DNA of 64,000 bases from CAYMPH01 sp964529415 (GCA_964529415.1 CAZGWD010000001.1:124001-188000), one strand, 5' to 3'. Shown: positions 52,996 to 62,168, numbered from the stretch's first letter. A program made the numbers and translations. Notes: generated by a model from the sequence alone, not told the origin.

Positions 52996-54333
52996 ATGTC
53001 GGTCTGGAGTAATGTTTTAGATTCTCTTCAAAATCAAATCAACAAGCAGTCTTTTGATATGTGGCTTAAAGACACGGAACTTATTTCAATTAATGGAAAT
53101 ATATCAACAATAAAGGTTGTTGACGATGTTGCATTGCGTCATATAACAGATAATTACAGAAACCAGATTGAATCTATCATGAAATCTCTTGTTAATCAGA
53201 ATATTACCTGTGAATTTGTCACTACATCGGATTATATCAGCGCACCGGTTGTTAAAATCAGTGAAAATCCTGTGCGGCAAAATGTAAACATTTTAGATGA
53301 AACTCAAAGCTCTTCATCAATAAATCCAAACTATTCTTTTGATAATTTTGTTGTTGGATCAAATAATCAACTGGCTCACGCAGCAGCTATTTCTATATCA
53401 AGAGCACCTGGTACAAAAACAAATCCTCTTTTCATATATGGCGGAGTTGGTCTGGGTAAAACACATTTAATGCAGGCTATCGGGAATTATATAATTAAAG
53501 AAAAACCCTATCTTAGAGTGCTTTATGCAGCAAGCCAGAATTTTCTTACAGAGTTTGTATATGCTTTGAGAACCCAGACAATATCGAGCTTTAAAATAAA
53601 ATATATGAATGTTGATATTCTTTTAATTGACGATATACAGAATCTTGAAAATAAGCCTGAAACCCAGAATGAATTTTTTAATATATTTAACGATCTTCAT
53701 CAGAAAAAGAAACAGATTGTTATTTCAAGTGACAGACCTCCAAAACAGCTCTCTACTCTTGAAGACAGACTCAGGACAAGATATGAATGGGGAATGATTA
53801 TTGATATCCAGGCTCCGAATTTAGAGACAAGGGAAGCAATTTTAAGAAATAAAGCGGAATCCATTAAACTTTTTATTTCAGATGAAGTAATAAATTATAT
53901 AGCAAGAAGAATTAAATCAAATATAAGGGCTCTTGAATCAGCTCTTAATAAATTAAAAATGGTTTCAGAAACTTTAAACGAACCTATAAATATTGAAAAT
54001 GCCAAACTTTACCTGAAAGATCTTTTTGATGAGGATATTAATAAAAAAGTAAGTCTTCCGGATATTATGGAAAAGGTAGCATTAAAATATGGAATTACAG
54101 TAAATGATCTTACATCAAAAAACAGGCACAGTAAAGTAGTTTTACCAAGATTTATATCCATGTATATAGCAAGAAAGCTTATTGGAATAACAACAACAGA
54201 ATTGGGCCATGAGTTCGGAAACAGGGATCATTCAACTGTTGTTAATGCAATTAATCAGATAGAGCAGGATATAGCAAAAGATTTAAATTTAAAAGATTCT
54301 ATTGAAGATTTAATATCTGAATTAAAGAGTTAA
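52996..54333 (+). CDS. dnaA: chromosomal replication initiator DnaA
   Basis: Binds DnaA boxes at oriC and opens the DNA. From the ATG at 52996 the product is 445 residues; the in-frame ATG two codons earlier is only one base from the AGG site, while 52996 is seven bases away. The N-terminal helicase-loading domain is followed by a short linker, the AAA+ domain (GGVGLGKTHLM and ILLIDDIQN) and the C-terminal box-binding motif GHEFGNRDHSTVVNAINQI. It heads the rightward replication gene cluster and is flanked by DnaA boxes, suggesting self-regulation. Confidence 0.98.
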   Translation: MSVWSNVLDSLQNQINKQSFDMWLKDTELISINGNISTIKVVDDVALRHITDNYRNQIESIMKSLVNQNITCEFVTTSDYISAPVVKISENPVRQNVNILDETQSSSSINPNYSFDNFVVGSNNQLAHAAAISISRAPGTKTNPLFIYGGVGLGKTHLMQAIGNYIIKEKPYLRVLYAASQNFLTEFVYALRTQTISSFKIKYMNVDILLIDDIQNLENKPETQNEFFNIFNDLHQKKKQIVISSDRPPKQLSTLEDRLRTRYEWGMIIDIQAPNLETREAILRNKAESIKLFISDEVINYIARRIKSNIRALESALNKLKMVSETLNEPINIENAKLYLKDLFDEDINKKVSLPDIMEKVALKYGITVNDLTSKNRHSKVVLPRFISMYIARKLIGITTTELGHEFGNRDHSTVVNAINQIEQDIAKDLNLKDSIEDLISELKS

Positions 54334-54345
54334 AACTTTGTAAAA

Positions 54346-54392
54346 TTATCAACACTAAATCTTTGTTAATAATTGTGATTTAGTGTTGATAA
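54346..54392. promoter_or_regulatory. inverted pair of DnaA boxes in a 15-bp inverted repeat
   Basis: TTATCAACACTAAAT (54346-54360) and ATTTAGTGTTGATAA (54378-54392) are perfect inverted repeats 17 bases apart. Each half holds a DnaA box. No T-run follows on the plus strand, so it is unlikely to be a simple terminator of dnaA. Confidence 0.75.
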
Positions 54393-54471
54393 AAAATGGT
54401 TAATCAGTAAAATAAGCATGATAAAAGATAATAAGTTTTAAAATTAAAAAATAGTAGAAAATAATAACAGT

Positions 54472-54575
54472 TTATCAACATGTTAAGTGCTGATTCTATC
54501 AGGTGTTATTTAGTTATTAACATAAAATTCATCACTACTACTAAAACTATTATTAATAATAAAATTATATTATTG
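54472..54575. promoter_or_regulatory. oriC, right part: DnaA boxes and DnaA-trio-like element
   Basis: TTATCAACA at 54472-54480 and TTATTAACA at 54514-54522 precede, by 12 bases, a triplet run CTA CTA CTA AAA CTA TTA TTA (54535-54555) and AT-rich DNA. In Bacillus a similar CTA/TTA run next to DnaA boxes is the single-strand DnaA-trio unwinding site between dnaA and dnaN. dnaN starts at 54591. Confidence 0.65.
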
Positions 54576-54590
54576 TTATAGGAGATTACA

Positions 54591-55724
54591 ATGCAGATTA
54601 ATGTTGATAAGAATTTTTTATACAAAGCTGTATTAACAGCTGATTCAATTGTTTCATCAAAAAATATTAACACTATATTATCTAACTGTCTTATAAATAT
54701 TTTTCATGATAAAATGGAACTTATTTCAACTGATAATGAAATTGCAGTTAGAACTCATATATCAAGTTTATCTAAAGATAAATTTTCTTTTACTGTAAAC
54801 GGGAAAAAAATGGCAAGTATTCTGAAAGAACTTCCTGATGATGAACTTGTTGTAAATGTTGATGAAAATTTTCAGATAATAATAAAAACAAAATCAGAAA
54901 AAATTAAAGGCCAGTATAAACTTATTGGTACTTCATCCCAGGATTTTCCTAAAATTCCTGATTTCATCGAAGATAAATCAGCTGGTATTGAACAGCCTTT
55001 GTTTAAAGAAATAATTAAAAAAGTAATATATGCTGCTTCTTCGGATACAATTAAACCAATATTTAACGGAGTTTATCTTGTCTCAGAATCAAAAGGAAAG
55101 CTTACTGCTGTTGCTACAGATTCAAGAAGATTATCAATCATTACTCGAAACATCGAAGGTTCTCTTGATTTGAAAAATGGCGTCATACTTCCTCTTAAAA
55201 CAGTTAATGAAATATTCAGACTTTTATCAGTTAGCGGAAATTGTTTATTAAATATCAGCGGTAACCAGTGTTATATAAAAATTGATGAAACAGAAATAAT
55301 ATCCAGGATAGTTGAGGGTCAGTTTCCAAACTATAAACAGGTTATGCCAAAGGAACATTTATTCAGTTCTGAAATAAATGTTAAACAGTTAAGTGAAACT
55401 ATCAGACGGGTTATTATTTTTACAAGAGAACCTATATATAAAATTATTCTTACTTTTAATTCAGAAAGACTCATAGTTGAAGCTTCTACTCCTGAACTTG
55501 GAGAGGCTACTGAAGAAATAAAAATTAAATCTGATTATAAAGAAAAATTTTCTCTTGGAGTTAACGCCCAGTTTATGATAGAAGCTCTTAAGGAAATGGA
55601 CTGTGAAACTGTTAAATGCAGTATTACAGGACAGATGAGCCCCATGACAATAAATCCGTCAGATGATCCGAACTTCACAGCAGTTATTATGCCTATCCAG
55701 ATTAAATCATCTCATTCTGAATAA
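54591..55724 (+). CDS. dnaN: DNA polymerase III beta sliding clamp
   Basis: The ring clamp that holds the polymerase on DNA. The 377-residue protein has three clamp domains; typical parts are LPDDELVVNVDEN, AVATDSRRLSI and the C-terminal IMPIQI. AGGAGA precedes the ATG. Its stop is one base from the recF start. Confidence 0.96.
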   Translation: MQINVDKNFLYKAVLTADSIVSSKNINTILSNCLINIFHDKMELISTDNEIAVRTHISSLSKDKFSFTVNGKKMASILKELPDDELVVNVDENFQIIIKTKSEKIKGQYKLIGTSSQDFPKIPDFIEDKSAGIEQPLFKEIIKKVIYAASSDTIKPIFNGVYLVSESKGKLTAVATDSRRLSIITRNIEGSLDLKNGVILPLKTVNEIFRLLSVSGNCLLNISGNQCYIKIDETEIISRIVEGQFPNYKQVMPKEHLFSSEINVKQLSETIRRVIIFTREPIYKIILTFNSERLIVEASTPELGEATEEIKIKSDYKEKFSLGVNAQFMIEALKEMDCETVKCSITGQMSPMTINPSDDPNFTAVIMPIQIKSSHSE

Positions 55725-55725
55725 A

Positions 55726-56835
55726 ATGCGGGTAACGGATGTTATTTTAAAAAATTTCAGAAATTATTCTGATGTGAAATTCAGATTTTCCAGCGATGTA
55801 AATTTCATCACTGGAAAAAACGGATCAGGAAAAACAAATATTCTTGAAGCATTATCAATATTATCAAACATTAGATCTTTCAGGCATATTGGTGATATTT
55901 CAATAATAAAAAAAGGCGAAAGCAGCTATTATTGCTCTGCTGTTTTAAATGAATCATCACACTCAAAGTTTGAAACAGGATGCTCTTTTGTAAATGCTAA
56001 AATAACCAAAAAAATAAAAATAGACGGAAGTGAAATCAATAAAGTCCGGGATTATTACGGAAAATTTCTTACAGTAATTTTTTCACCTGCAGATATAAAT
56101 ATAATTAATGGAAGCCCGGATTTGAGAAGACGTTTTCTTGACAGCGTTATTTCAAAAACCGATCCTGAATATATAGAAACACTTTCAGAATTTAAAAAAA
56201 TTCTCATATCGAGAAATGCTCTTTTAAGAAAAATTAAAAATACAGGTTCAAATGAATTAAAAAATCTTGAAATTTGGGATCTTGTTTTTGCAGAAAAGGC
56301 TTTTAAAATAACAGTGAAAAGAGAAAGTTTTATAAATGATTTCAGGGAAAAATTTTCAAGATCATATAGAATGATATCAGAAAGTGATGAAACTCCGGAT
56401 TTATTTTACCAGTCTATGCTTAAAGAAAAATTGCCAGCTGATATTTACAGCCTGCTTATCCAAAACAGGAATAAAGATATAAAATTCGGTTCTACTTCTA
56501 TTGGACCGCAAAGAGATGATTATTTAATTGCATATAGCGAAAAGGAAAATTTCAATAATTTTGCTTCACAGGGCCAGAAAAGGACAGCTTCAATTGCTAT
56601 TAAAATTGCAGAATTTGAAACTGTTGAAGAAAAAACCGGAGAAAAATGCGTGATTCTTGTGGATGATATTTTTTCTGAGCTTGATGCAGGAAGGCGCAAT
56701 AATATGGTAAATGTTTTAAGCGGAGGGAATCAGGTTATTTTTACTATGGTTAATGCTGATTCAATATCCGGAGATAGTTTTAAAAATGCTTCTGAATTTA
56801 TGGTTTTTCCTGAAGGGAGAATTGAGCAGCAATGA
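55726..56835 (+). CDS. recF: DNA repair/recombination protein RecF
   Basis: The 369-residue SMC-like ATPase has the Walker A motif GKNGSGKTNILEA at about residues 31-43, the signature FASQGQKRTASIAIK and the Walker B VILVDDIFSELDAGRR. It helps load RecA at gaps. The ATG at 55726 aligns with the family start (MRVTDVILKNFRNY); the frame is open 63 bases further upstream only because it overlaps dnaN. It overlaps the DUF721 gene by four bases. Confidence 0.96.
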   Translation: MRVTDVILKNFRNYSDVKFRFSSDVNFITGKNGSGKTNILEALSILSNIRSFRHIGDISIIKKGESSYYCSAVLNESSHSKFETGCSFVNAKITKKIKIDGSEINKVRDYYGKFLTVIFSPADINIINGSPDLRRRFLDSVISKTDPEYIETLSEFKKILISRNALLRKIKNTGSNELKNLEIWDLVFAEKAFKITVKRESFINDFREKFSRSYRMISESDETPDLFYQSMLKEKLPADIYSLLIQNRNKDIKFGSTSIGPQRDDYLIAYSEKENFNNFASQGQKRTASIAIKIAEFETVEEKTGEKCVILVDDIFSELDAGRRNNMVNVLSGGNQVIFTMVNADSISGDSFKNASEFMVFPEGRIEQQ

Positions 56836-57167
56836 AATTCAGGGTTGGTTCAAACAGAAAAAATAAAATACTGGATTTCAATTCGTTACTGCCGGATGTT
56901 ATTACTGATTTAAATATCAGCGAACAATATGTAATTGGAAATATTCGCGCTGCATGGAAGGATATCATAGGCGGAATTTTGTGCGCTCATTCAATGCCTG
57001 ACCGCATATTTAAGGGATTTTTATTTATAATATCGGATCATTCAGCTTATGCGAACGATATTATGCTTATGAAGGATCAGATTTTAAAAAAAGTTGAGGA
57101 AATGTTTCCATATTCAGCTGTAAAAAATATTAAAGTTGAAATAAAAAATATAAAATGGAATAGTTGA
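56832..57167 (+). CDS. DUF721 family protein
   Basis: The 111-residue protein matches DUF721 (DciA-like): AWKDIIGGILCAHSMPDRIFKGFLFI and a C-terminal VEIKNIKW. DciA-type proteins load the replicative helicase in bacteria without DnaC. The position between recF and gyrB supports this role, but the protein lacks a long extra domain. It overlaps recF by four bases. Confidence 0.85.
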   Translation: MKFRVGSNRKNKILDFNSLLPDVITDLNISEQYVIGNIRAAWKDIIGGILCAHSMPDRIFKGFLFIISDHSAYANDIMLMKDQILKKVEEMFPYSAVKNIKVEIKNIKWNS

Positions 57168-57208
57168 CATGAGACATAAGATATCCTAATATGTTCATGA
57201 AATATTCT

Positions 57209-57310
57209 ATGTGTAAGAATTGGAGATAAGGAGATCATTTAATAAAAAAAGGAATAATTATCTCAACATCCCTCTTTTATTTATCTCCATATCTCCTAAA
57301 ATCTTTTATT
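57209..57310 (+). repeat. dispersed intergenic repeat (ATGTGTAAGAA family), copy 2
   Basis: Starts with ATGTGTAAGAA (57209-57219), then GGAGATAAGGAGAT and, after about 50 bases, ATCTCCATATCTCCTAAAAT. The order of motifs is the same as in the reverse complement of 5690-5793. It lies in the DUF721-remB gap. Confidence 0.55.
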
Positions 57311-57388
57311 ATTAATGATTTATGTAAAAGTAAGGTTTGAGGGAATTCATCGTTTCGAAAAGTGTTTTTAAATTATAAAGGTATTTTT

Positions 57389-57631
57389 ATGTTTATTCAT
57401 ATCGGTGAAAAAAAAAATATTTCCTCAGCAAAACTAATTGGAATTTTCAACAAAGACAGCCTTTTGCTTTCAGAAGAAAATAAATGGATTTTGGAAAAAA
57501 TTTCTGATAATGATAAAACTGTTGCTGTTGAAGAAAAAAATATTATAACAGCAAGTATAGTAAGCCCTTTTACAATTATTAAAAGGGATAGTTTGAATAA
57601 CGAATTTATCTGGAGCAGGAAAGATGTCTAA
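57389..57631 (+). CDS. RemB/DUF370-like protein
   Basis: From the ATG at 57389 (AAGG eight bases upstream) the product is 80 residues. It starts MFIHIGEKKNISSAKLIGIF and matches the DUF370/RemB (YaaB) pattern. In Bacillus, remB also lies between recF and gyrB; RemA-type relatives regulate biofilm genes. It overlaps gyrB by eight bases, so the genes are coupled. The function outside Firmicutes is unknown. Confidence 0.78.
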   Translation: MFIHIGEKKNISSAKLIGIFNKDSLLLSEENKWILEKISDNDKTVAVEEKNIITASIVSPFTIIKRDSLNNEFIWSRKDV

Positions 57632-59525
57632 GGAATACGATTCCCAAAAAATACAGGTTCTTGAAGGGCTTGAAGCAGTAAGAAAAAGACCGGCAATGTA
57701 CATAGGTTCAACTGATGTGGACGGGCTTCATCATCTTGTGTATGAAATTGTTGATAACTCAATTGACGAATCTCTGGCTGGATTTTGCGACAGCGTTATT
57801 GTAACCATTCATAAAGATAATTCCATTGAAGTTGTTGATAACGGCAGGGGTATACCAACGGACATTCATCAGACTTATAAAGTTTCTGCACTTGAAATAG
57901 TATTAACAAAGCTTCACGCTGGAGGAAAATTTGATAATGATGCTTATAAGGTTTCAGGAGGTCTTCACGGAGTTGGAGTTTCTGTAGTAAATGCACTTTC
58001 AAAAAAAATGGAAGTAAACGTTTTTAAAAACGGAACGGAGTTTGTTCAGACTTATGCAAAGGGAAAGCCTACAACCAAAGTTCAAACACTCGGTAAAACA
58101 ACTAAAACCGGAACTACGGTCAGGTTCTGGCCGGATGAAGAAATATTTACTGCAACAGAATATAATTTTGATATTCTTGCAAAAAGACTTAGGGAACTTG
58201 CTTTTTTAAATGCAGGTGTTATAATTATTCTTAAAGACGAAAGAGGCAAGGGAAGAAAACAGGAGTTTCATTACGAGGGTGGAATAGTAGAATTTGTAAA
58301 TCACCTTGTTGAAGCTAAAAGCCCCATTAATAAAAAGCCTATATATTTTAAAACTACAAAAGATAAAGTTGAAATTGAATTAGCTCTCCAGTATATAGAT
58401 TCATACAGCGAAACAGTTTTTACATATGCGAACAATATCAACACAAGAGAGGGGGGAACTCATTTAATCGGATTTAAATCAGCCCTTACCAGGGTATTTA
58501 ATGATTATTTAAAAAAAGAAAAGATTGATAAAAATATTTTGCAGCTTTCCGGCGACGATGTCAGGGAAGGGCTTGTTGCAATTATCAGTGTAAAAATTCC
58601 AAACCCTCAATTTGAAGGCCAGACCAAAATGAAGCTCGGCAACAGCGAGGTAAAGGGAATTGTAGAGTCTGCAGCAAATGAAAATTTGAGTTTTTATTTT
58701 GAAGAAAATCCCCAGGAAGCCAAAAAAATAATTGAAAAATGTATTTTCAGTGCCCGTGCAAGACTTGCTGCAAAAAAAGCAAGGGATCTCACAAGAAGAA
58801 AAAATGCGCTTGATAATAACACACTCCCGGGAAAACTCGCGGACTGCTCTGAAAGGGATCCGGCTCTTTGTGAAATATATCTTGTAGAGGGAGATTCCGC
58901 CGGAGGTTCTGCTAAACAGGGCAGAGACAGAAATTTCCAGGCAATACTTGCTCTCAAAGGTAAAATTATAAATGTAGAAAAAGCAAGGCTGGATAAAATT
59001 TTATCCAATGAGGAAATTAAAACAATTATTACAGCAATTGGTACAGGCATTGGAACAGATGAATTTGATATCAAAAAAGCGAGATATCATAAAATTATAA
59101 TTATGACGGATGCTGACGTAGACGGCGCACACATACGAACGCTTTTATTGACATTCTTTTTCAGGTATATGAAGGAGCTCATCACAGAAGGATATCTTTA
59201 TATAGCGCAGCCTCCTTTATATAATATTAAATCCGGGAAGGAAAGTGCGTATGCATATTCTGATGATGAAAAAGATAAAATTTTAAAAACTCATAAAATT
59301 GATTCAAAGGCTGTAATACAGAGATATAAAGGTCTTGGAGAGATGAATCCTGAACAGTTGTGGGATACAACCATGAATCCTGAATTCAGAACAATTCTTC
59401 AGGTGAGAATGGACGATGAAGTAGAAGCAGAAAATATATTTTCAATTCTAATGGGTGATGCAGTTGAGCCAAGAAGGAAATTTATTGAGGAAAATGCGAA
59501 GAATGTTTCAAATCTTGATCTATAA
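57624..59525 (+). CDS. gyrB: DNA gyrase subunit B
   Basis: The ATPase subunit of gyrase. The 633-residue protein has YIGSTDVDGLHHLVYEIVDN, the ATP-lid GGLHGVGVSVVNAL, and the TOPRIM parts EGDSAGGSAKQGRDR and MTDADVDGAHIRTLLLTFFF, ending in the tail QRYKGLGEMNPEQLWDTTM. Length is normal for non-enterobacterial GyrB. Only 70 bases, including a palindrome, separate it from gyrA. Confidence 0.98.
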   Translation: MSKEYDSQKIQVLEGLEAVRKRPAMYIGSTDVDGLHHLVYEIVDNSIDESLAGFCDSVIVTIHKDNSIEVVDNGRGIPTDIHQTYKVSALEIVLTKLHAGGKFDNDAYKVSGGLHGVGVSVVNALSKKMEVNVFKNGTEFVQTYAKGKPTTKVQTLGKTTKTGTTVRFWPDEEIFTATEYNFDILAKRLRELAFLNAGVIIILKDERGKGRKQEFHYEGGIVEFVNHLVEAKSPINKKPIYFKTTKDKVEIELALQYIDSYSETVFTYANNINTREGGTHLIGFKSALTRVFNDYLKKEKIDKNILQLSGDDVREGLVAIISVKIPNPQFEGQTKMKLGNSEVKGIVESAANENLSFYFEENPQEAKKIIEKCIFSARARLAAKKARDLTRRKNALDNNTLPGKLADCSERDPALCEIYLVEGDSAGGSAKQGRDRNFQAILALKGKIINVEKARLDKILSNEEIKTIITAIGTGIGTDEFDIKKARYHKIIIMTDADVDGAHIRTLLLTFFFRYMKELITEGYLYIAQPPLYNIKSGKESAYAYSDDEKDKILKTHKIDSKAVIQRYKGLGEMNPEQLWDTTMNPEFRTILQVRMDDEVEAENIFSILMGDAVEPRRKFIEENAKNVSNLDL

Positions 59526-59535
59526 ACCCCCTCTA

Positions 59536-59558
59536 TCTCCCCCTTGGTAAGGGGGAGA
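59536..59558. repeat. CCCCCTTGG-family palindrome between gyrB and gyrA
   Basis: TCTCCCCCTT-GGT-AAGGGGGAGA, a perfect 10-bp stem with a 3-base loop. There is no T-run, so gyrA can still be co-transcribed. It is the best-conserved member of this palindrome group. Confidence 0.6.
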
Positions 59559-59595
59559 ATTGACGTTGGGGTAAATTTTATGTTGGAGAAAAGCA

Positions 59596-62040
59596 GTGCC
59601 GAAGAAACAGGAACCATCAAGTTCAGGAAAAGTATTTGATGTTGAAATAGAAGACCAGATGAAGGAAGCCTACCTTGCTTACGCAATGAGCGTAATTGTA
59701 GGAAGGGCTCTTCCGGATGTGCGTGACGGTCTGAAACCGGTTCACAGGAGAATACTCCATGCCATGAATGAAAGGGCCTGGAGAAGCGACAGGGCTTATG
59801 TGAAATCAGCTAAGATTGTCGGAGAGGTTATAGGTAACTTTCACCCGCACGGTGACACGGCTGTTTATGAAACAATGGTAAGGATGGCTCAGGAATTTTC
59901 AATGAGAATGCCTATCATAGACGGTCAGGGAAACTTCGGATCTATCGACGGTGATCGTGCTGCTGCTTACAGGTATACTGAAGCAAGGCTTAATAAACTT
60001 GCAGAAGAACTACTTCATGATATAGATAAGGAAACCGTTGATTTTATACCAAACTTCGACGACACAAGAAGAGAACCTGTTGTACTTCCTGCAGCATATC
60101 CGAATCTGCTTGTTAATGGTTCTGAAGGAATTGCAGTTGGAATGGCGACGAAAATTCCTCCACATAATTTAGGTGAAGTCATTGATGCAACAATTGCCAT
60201 GATTGATGAACCGAATATTACAATTCGCCAGCTTATGAAGCATATCAAGGGTCCGGATTTTCCAACAGGCGCTTCCATTATGGGAACAGATGGCATTGTT
60301 AAAGCCTATACAACAGGCAGGGGAAGCATTGCTGTAAGAGGAAAGTTAAATATTGAAGAGAATAAAAAAGGAAGAGACGCGATAATAATCACGGAAATTC
60401 CGTATCAGATAAATAAAACTACACTTATTGAAAGAGTTGCTGAACTTGTTAATGATAAAGTAATAGAGGGCATTAGCGAAATAAGGGATGAGTCCGACAG
60501 GAAAGGAATGAGAATTGTTTTTAATCTTAAAAAAGACGCAAACACCAGCGTAATCGTAAACCAGCTTTACAAGCATACTTCTCTACAATCTTCATTTGGT
60601 GTGATTTTTCTTGCTCTTGTTGATAATGTTCCAAAGGTACTTGATCTTCGCGGAATTCTCTCTAATTACATTCTTCACAGGAAAATTGTAGTAACCAAGA
60701 GAACAGTTTATGAATTAAAAAAAGCTGAGGAAAGAGCGCATATATTAAGAGGATTGAAAATTGCGCTGGATAACATAGATGAAGTAATTAAAATAATCAG
60801 AGCATCAAAAACTCCGGATGAAGCCGGCGAAAAACTCATGAAAACATTCAAGCTTTCAGAGATTCAGACAAAAGCTATTCTTGAAATGAGACTTCAGAGA
60901 CTAACAAGTCTTGAAGTAAAAAAAATTGAGGAAGAACTCAAAGAGCTGATAAAACTTATTGCTCAGTTAAAAGCTATTCTTGCGAGTGAGAAACTTGTTT
61001 ATACTATAGTAAAAGATGAGCTTGCTGAAGTAAAAAAGAAATACGCAGACAAGAGGCGCACTGAAATTATTCTTGATGGCGAATCTTCAACAGATTTTGA
61101 AATGGAAGATCTAATTGCAGATGAGGATATGGTAATATCAATCACCAATGACGGATTTATCAGAAGGCTTTCTGTTGATACATTCAAGAAACAGAGGCGC
61201 GGCGGAAAAGGCGTTATCGGCATGGATTCCAAGCGGGAAGATTTTATCAAGATGATGACTGTTGCAACAACCCACGATACAGTTCTTCTATTCTCGAACA
61301 AAGGCAAAATTTTCGCCATGAAGACTTATGAAATACCTGAAGCTTCAAAAGCAAGCAGAGGAAAATCCCTGAAGGGTATAATAAATCTTGCAACAGGTGA
61401 AAATATAACTGCTCTATGCGGAATAAAGAATTTTGATACTGAAGATTATTTCTGTATGGTTACGCGTCTTGGAATTTTAAAGAAATCTTCTATAGAAGAT
61501 TTCTCTAATGTTAAAAAAGGCGGAATTATTGCAATAAATCTTAAAAAGAACGATGAGCTTGTTGATGTTAAGGTTGTCTGTAAAGGTGATGATGTTGTTA
61601 TTGCTTCCAAAGAGGGACTGCTTTTAAGAACAAATCTAATGAAAATGCGCGGAATGGGCAGAAACGCAGCTGGAATAATCGGAATGAGACTTTCCGGTGA
61701 AGATGAAATAATTGATCTTGATGTTGTTAAGAAAGATTCAAGTCTTTTTGTTTTAACAGAAAAGGGTTTTGGTAAAAGGGTAGAGTATAAGAATTTTGCC
61801 AACAAGGGAAGAGGCGGCAAAGGAATGGCTTTTGTTAAAATCAATGAAAAGAATGGATTTGCAAAAGGTGTTAAATCAGTTTTTGATTCAGATGAAGTTA
61901 TTATTGCTTCAAAAAGCGGCATGACAATTAGATTAACAGCAGGAGATATTTCACTGCAGGGAAGAAGTGCTGCAGGTGTAAAACTTCTCGATCTATCAGG
62001 TGATGATATGATTTCAGATTTTGCTGTAATAAATGAATAA
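59596..62040 (+). CDS. gyrA: DNA gyrase subunit A
   Basis: The DNA-cutting subunit of gyrase. The 814-residue protein starts at a GTG (GGAGA upstream). The catalytic tyrosine is in AAAYRYTEARL (about Tyr127). The GyrA box QRRGGKG follows the helical part, and six-bladed-wrap repeats make the C-terminal domain. At the quinolone region it reads HPHGDTAVYETM, with Thr and Glu at the positions of E. coli Ser83 and Asp87, both known as natural residues in other species. Confidence 0.98.
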   Translation: MPKKQEPSSSGKVFDVEIEDQMKEAYLAYAMSVIVGRALPDVRDGLKPVHRRILHAMNERAWRSDRAYVKSAKIVGEVIGNFHPHGDTAVYETMVRMAQEFSMRMPIIDGQGNFGSIDGDRAAAYRYTEARLNKLAEELLHDIDKETVDFIPNFDDTRREPVVLPAAYPNLLVNGSEGIAVGMATKIPPHNLGEVIDATIAMIDEPNITIRQLMKHIKGPDFPTGASIMGTDGIVKAYTTGRGSIAVRGKLNIEENKKGRDAIIITEIPYQINKTTLIERVAELVNDKVIEGISEIRDESDRKGMRIVFNLKKDANTSVIVNQLYKHTSLQSSFGVIFLALVDNVPKVLDLRGILSNYILHRKIVVTKRTVYELKKAEERAHILRGLKIALDNIDEVIKIIRASKTPDEAGEKLMKTFKLSEIQTKAILEMRLQRLTSLEVKKIEEELKELIKLIAQLKAILASEKLVYTIVKDELAEVKKKYADKRRTEIILDGESSTDFEMEDLIADEDMVISITNDGFIRRLSVDTFKKQRRGGKGVIGMDSKREDFIKMMTVATTHDTVLLFSNKGKIFAMKTYEIPEASKASRGKSLKGIINLATGENITALCGIKNFDTEDYFCMVTRLGILKKSSIEDFSNVKKGGIIAINLKKNDELVDVKVVCKGDDVVIASKEGLLLRTNLMKMRGMGRNAAGIIGMRLSGEDEIIDLDVVKKDSSLFVLTEKGFGKRVEYKNFANKGRGGKGMAFVKINEKNGFAKGVKSVFDSDEVIIASKSGMTIRLTAGDISLQGRSAAGVKLLDLSGDDMISDFAVINE

Positions 62041-62086
62041 TGCTCTAAATTTAAATATCGGAAATAAAAAAGAAATAAAACACCGG

Positions 62087-62121
62087 CCCCTGACATTTTT
62101 CTCAGGGGTTTTCTTTTTTTT
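62087..62121 (+). terminator. intrinsic terminator of the gyr operon
   Basis: CCCCTGA / TCAGGGG stem with an 8-base loop, then TTTTCTTTTTTT. It is 46 bases after the gyrA stop. Confidence 0.9.
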
Positions 62122-62168
62122 ATTAGATAGAAAAGAAGTATTTTTTTTAATTAATAGGTGATATTTTC

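Noticed and set aside
61446..62096. 216-codon minus-strand frame opposite gyrA
   Set aside because: Composition is the mirror of a conserved GyrA C-terminal domain; no ribosome site and no family features.
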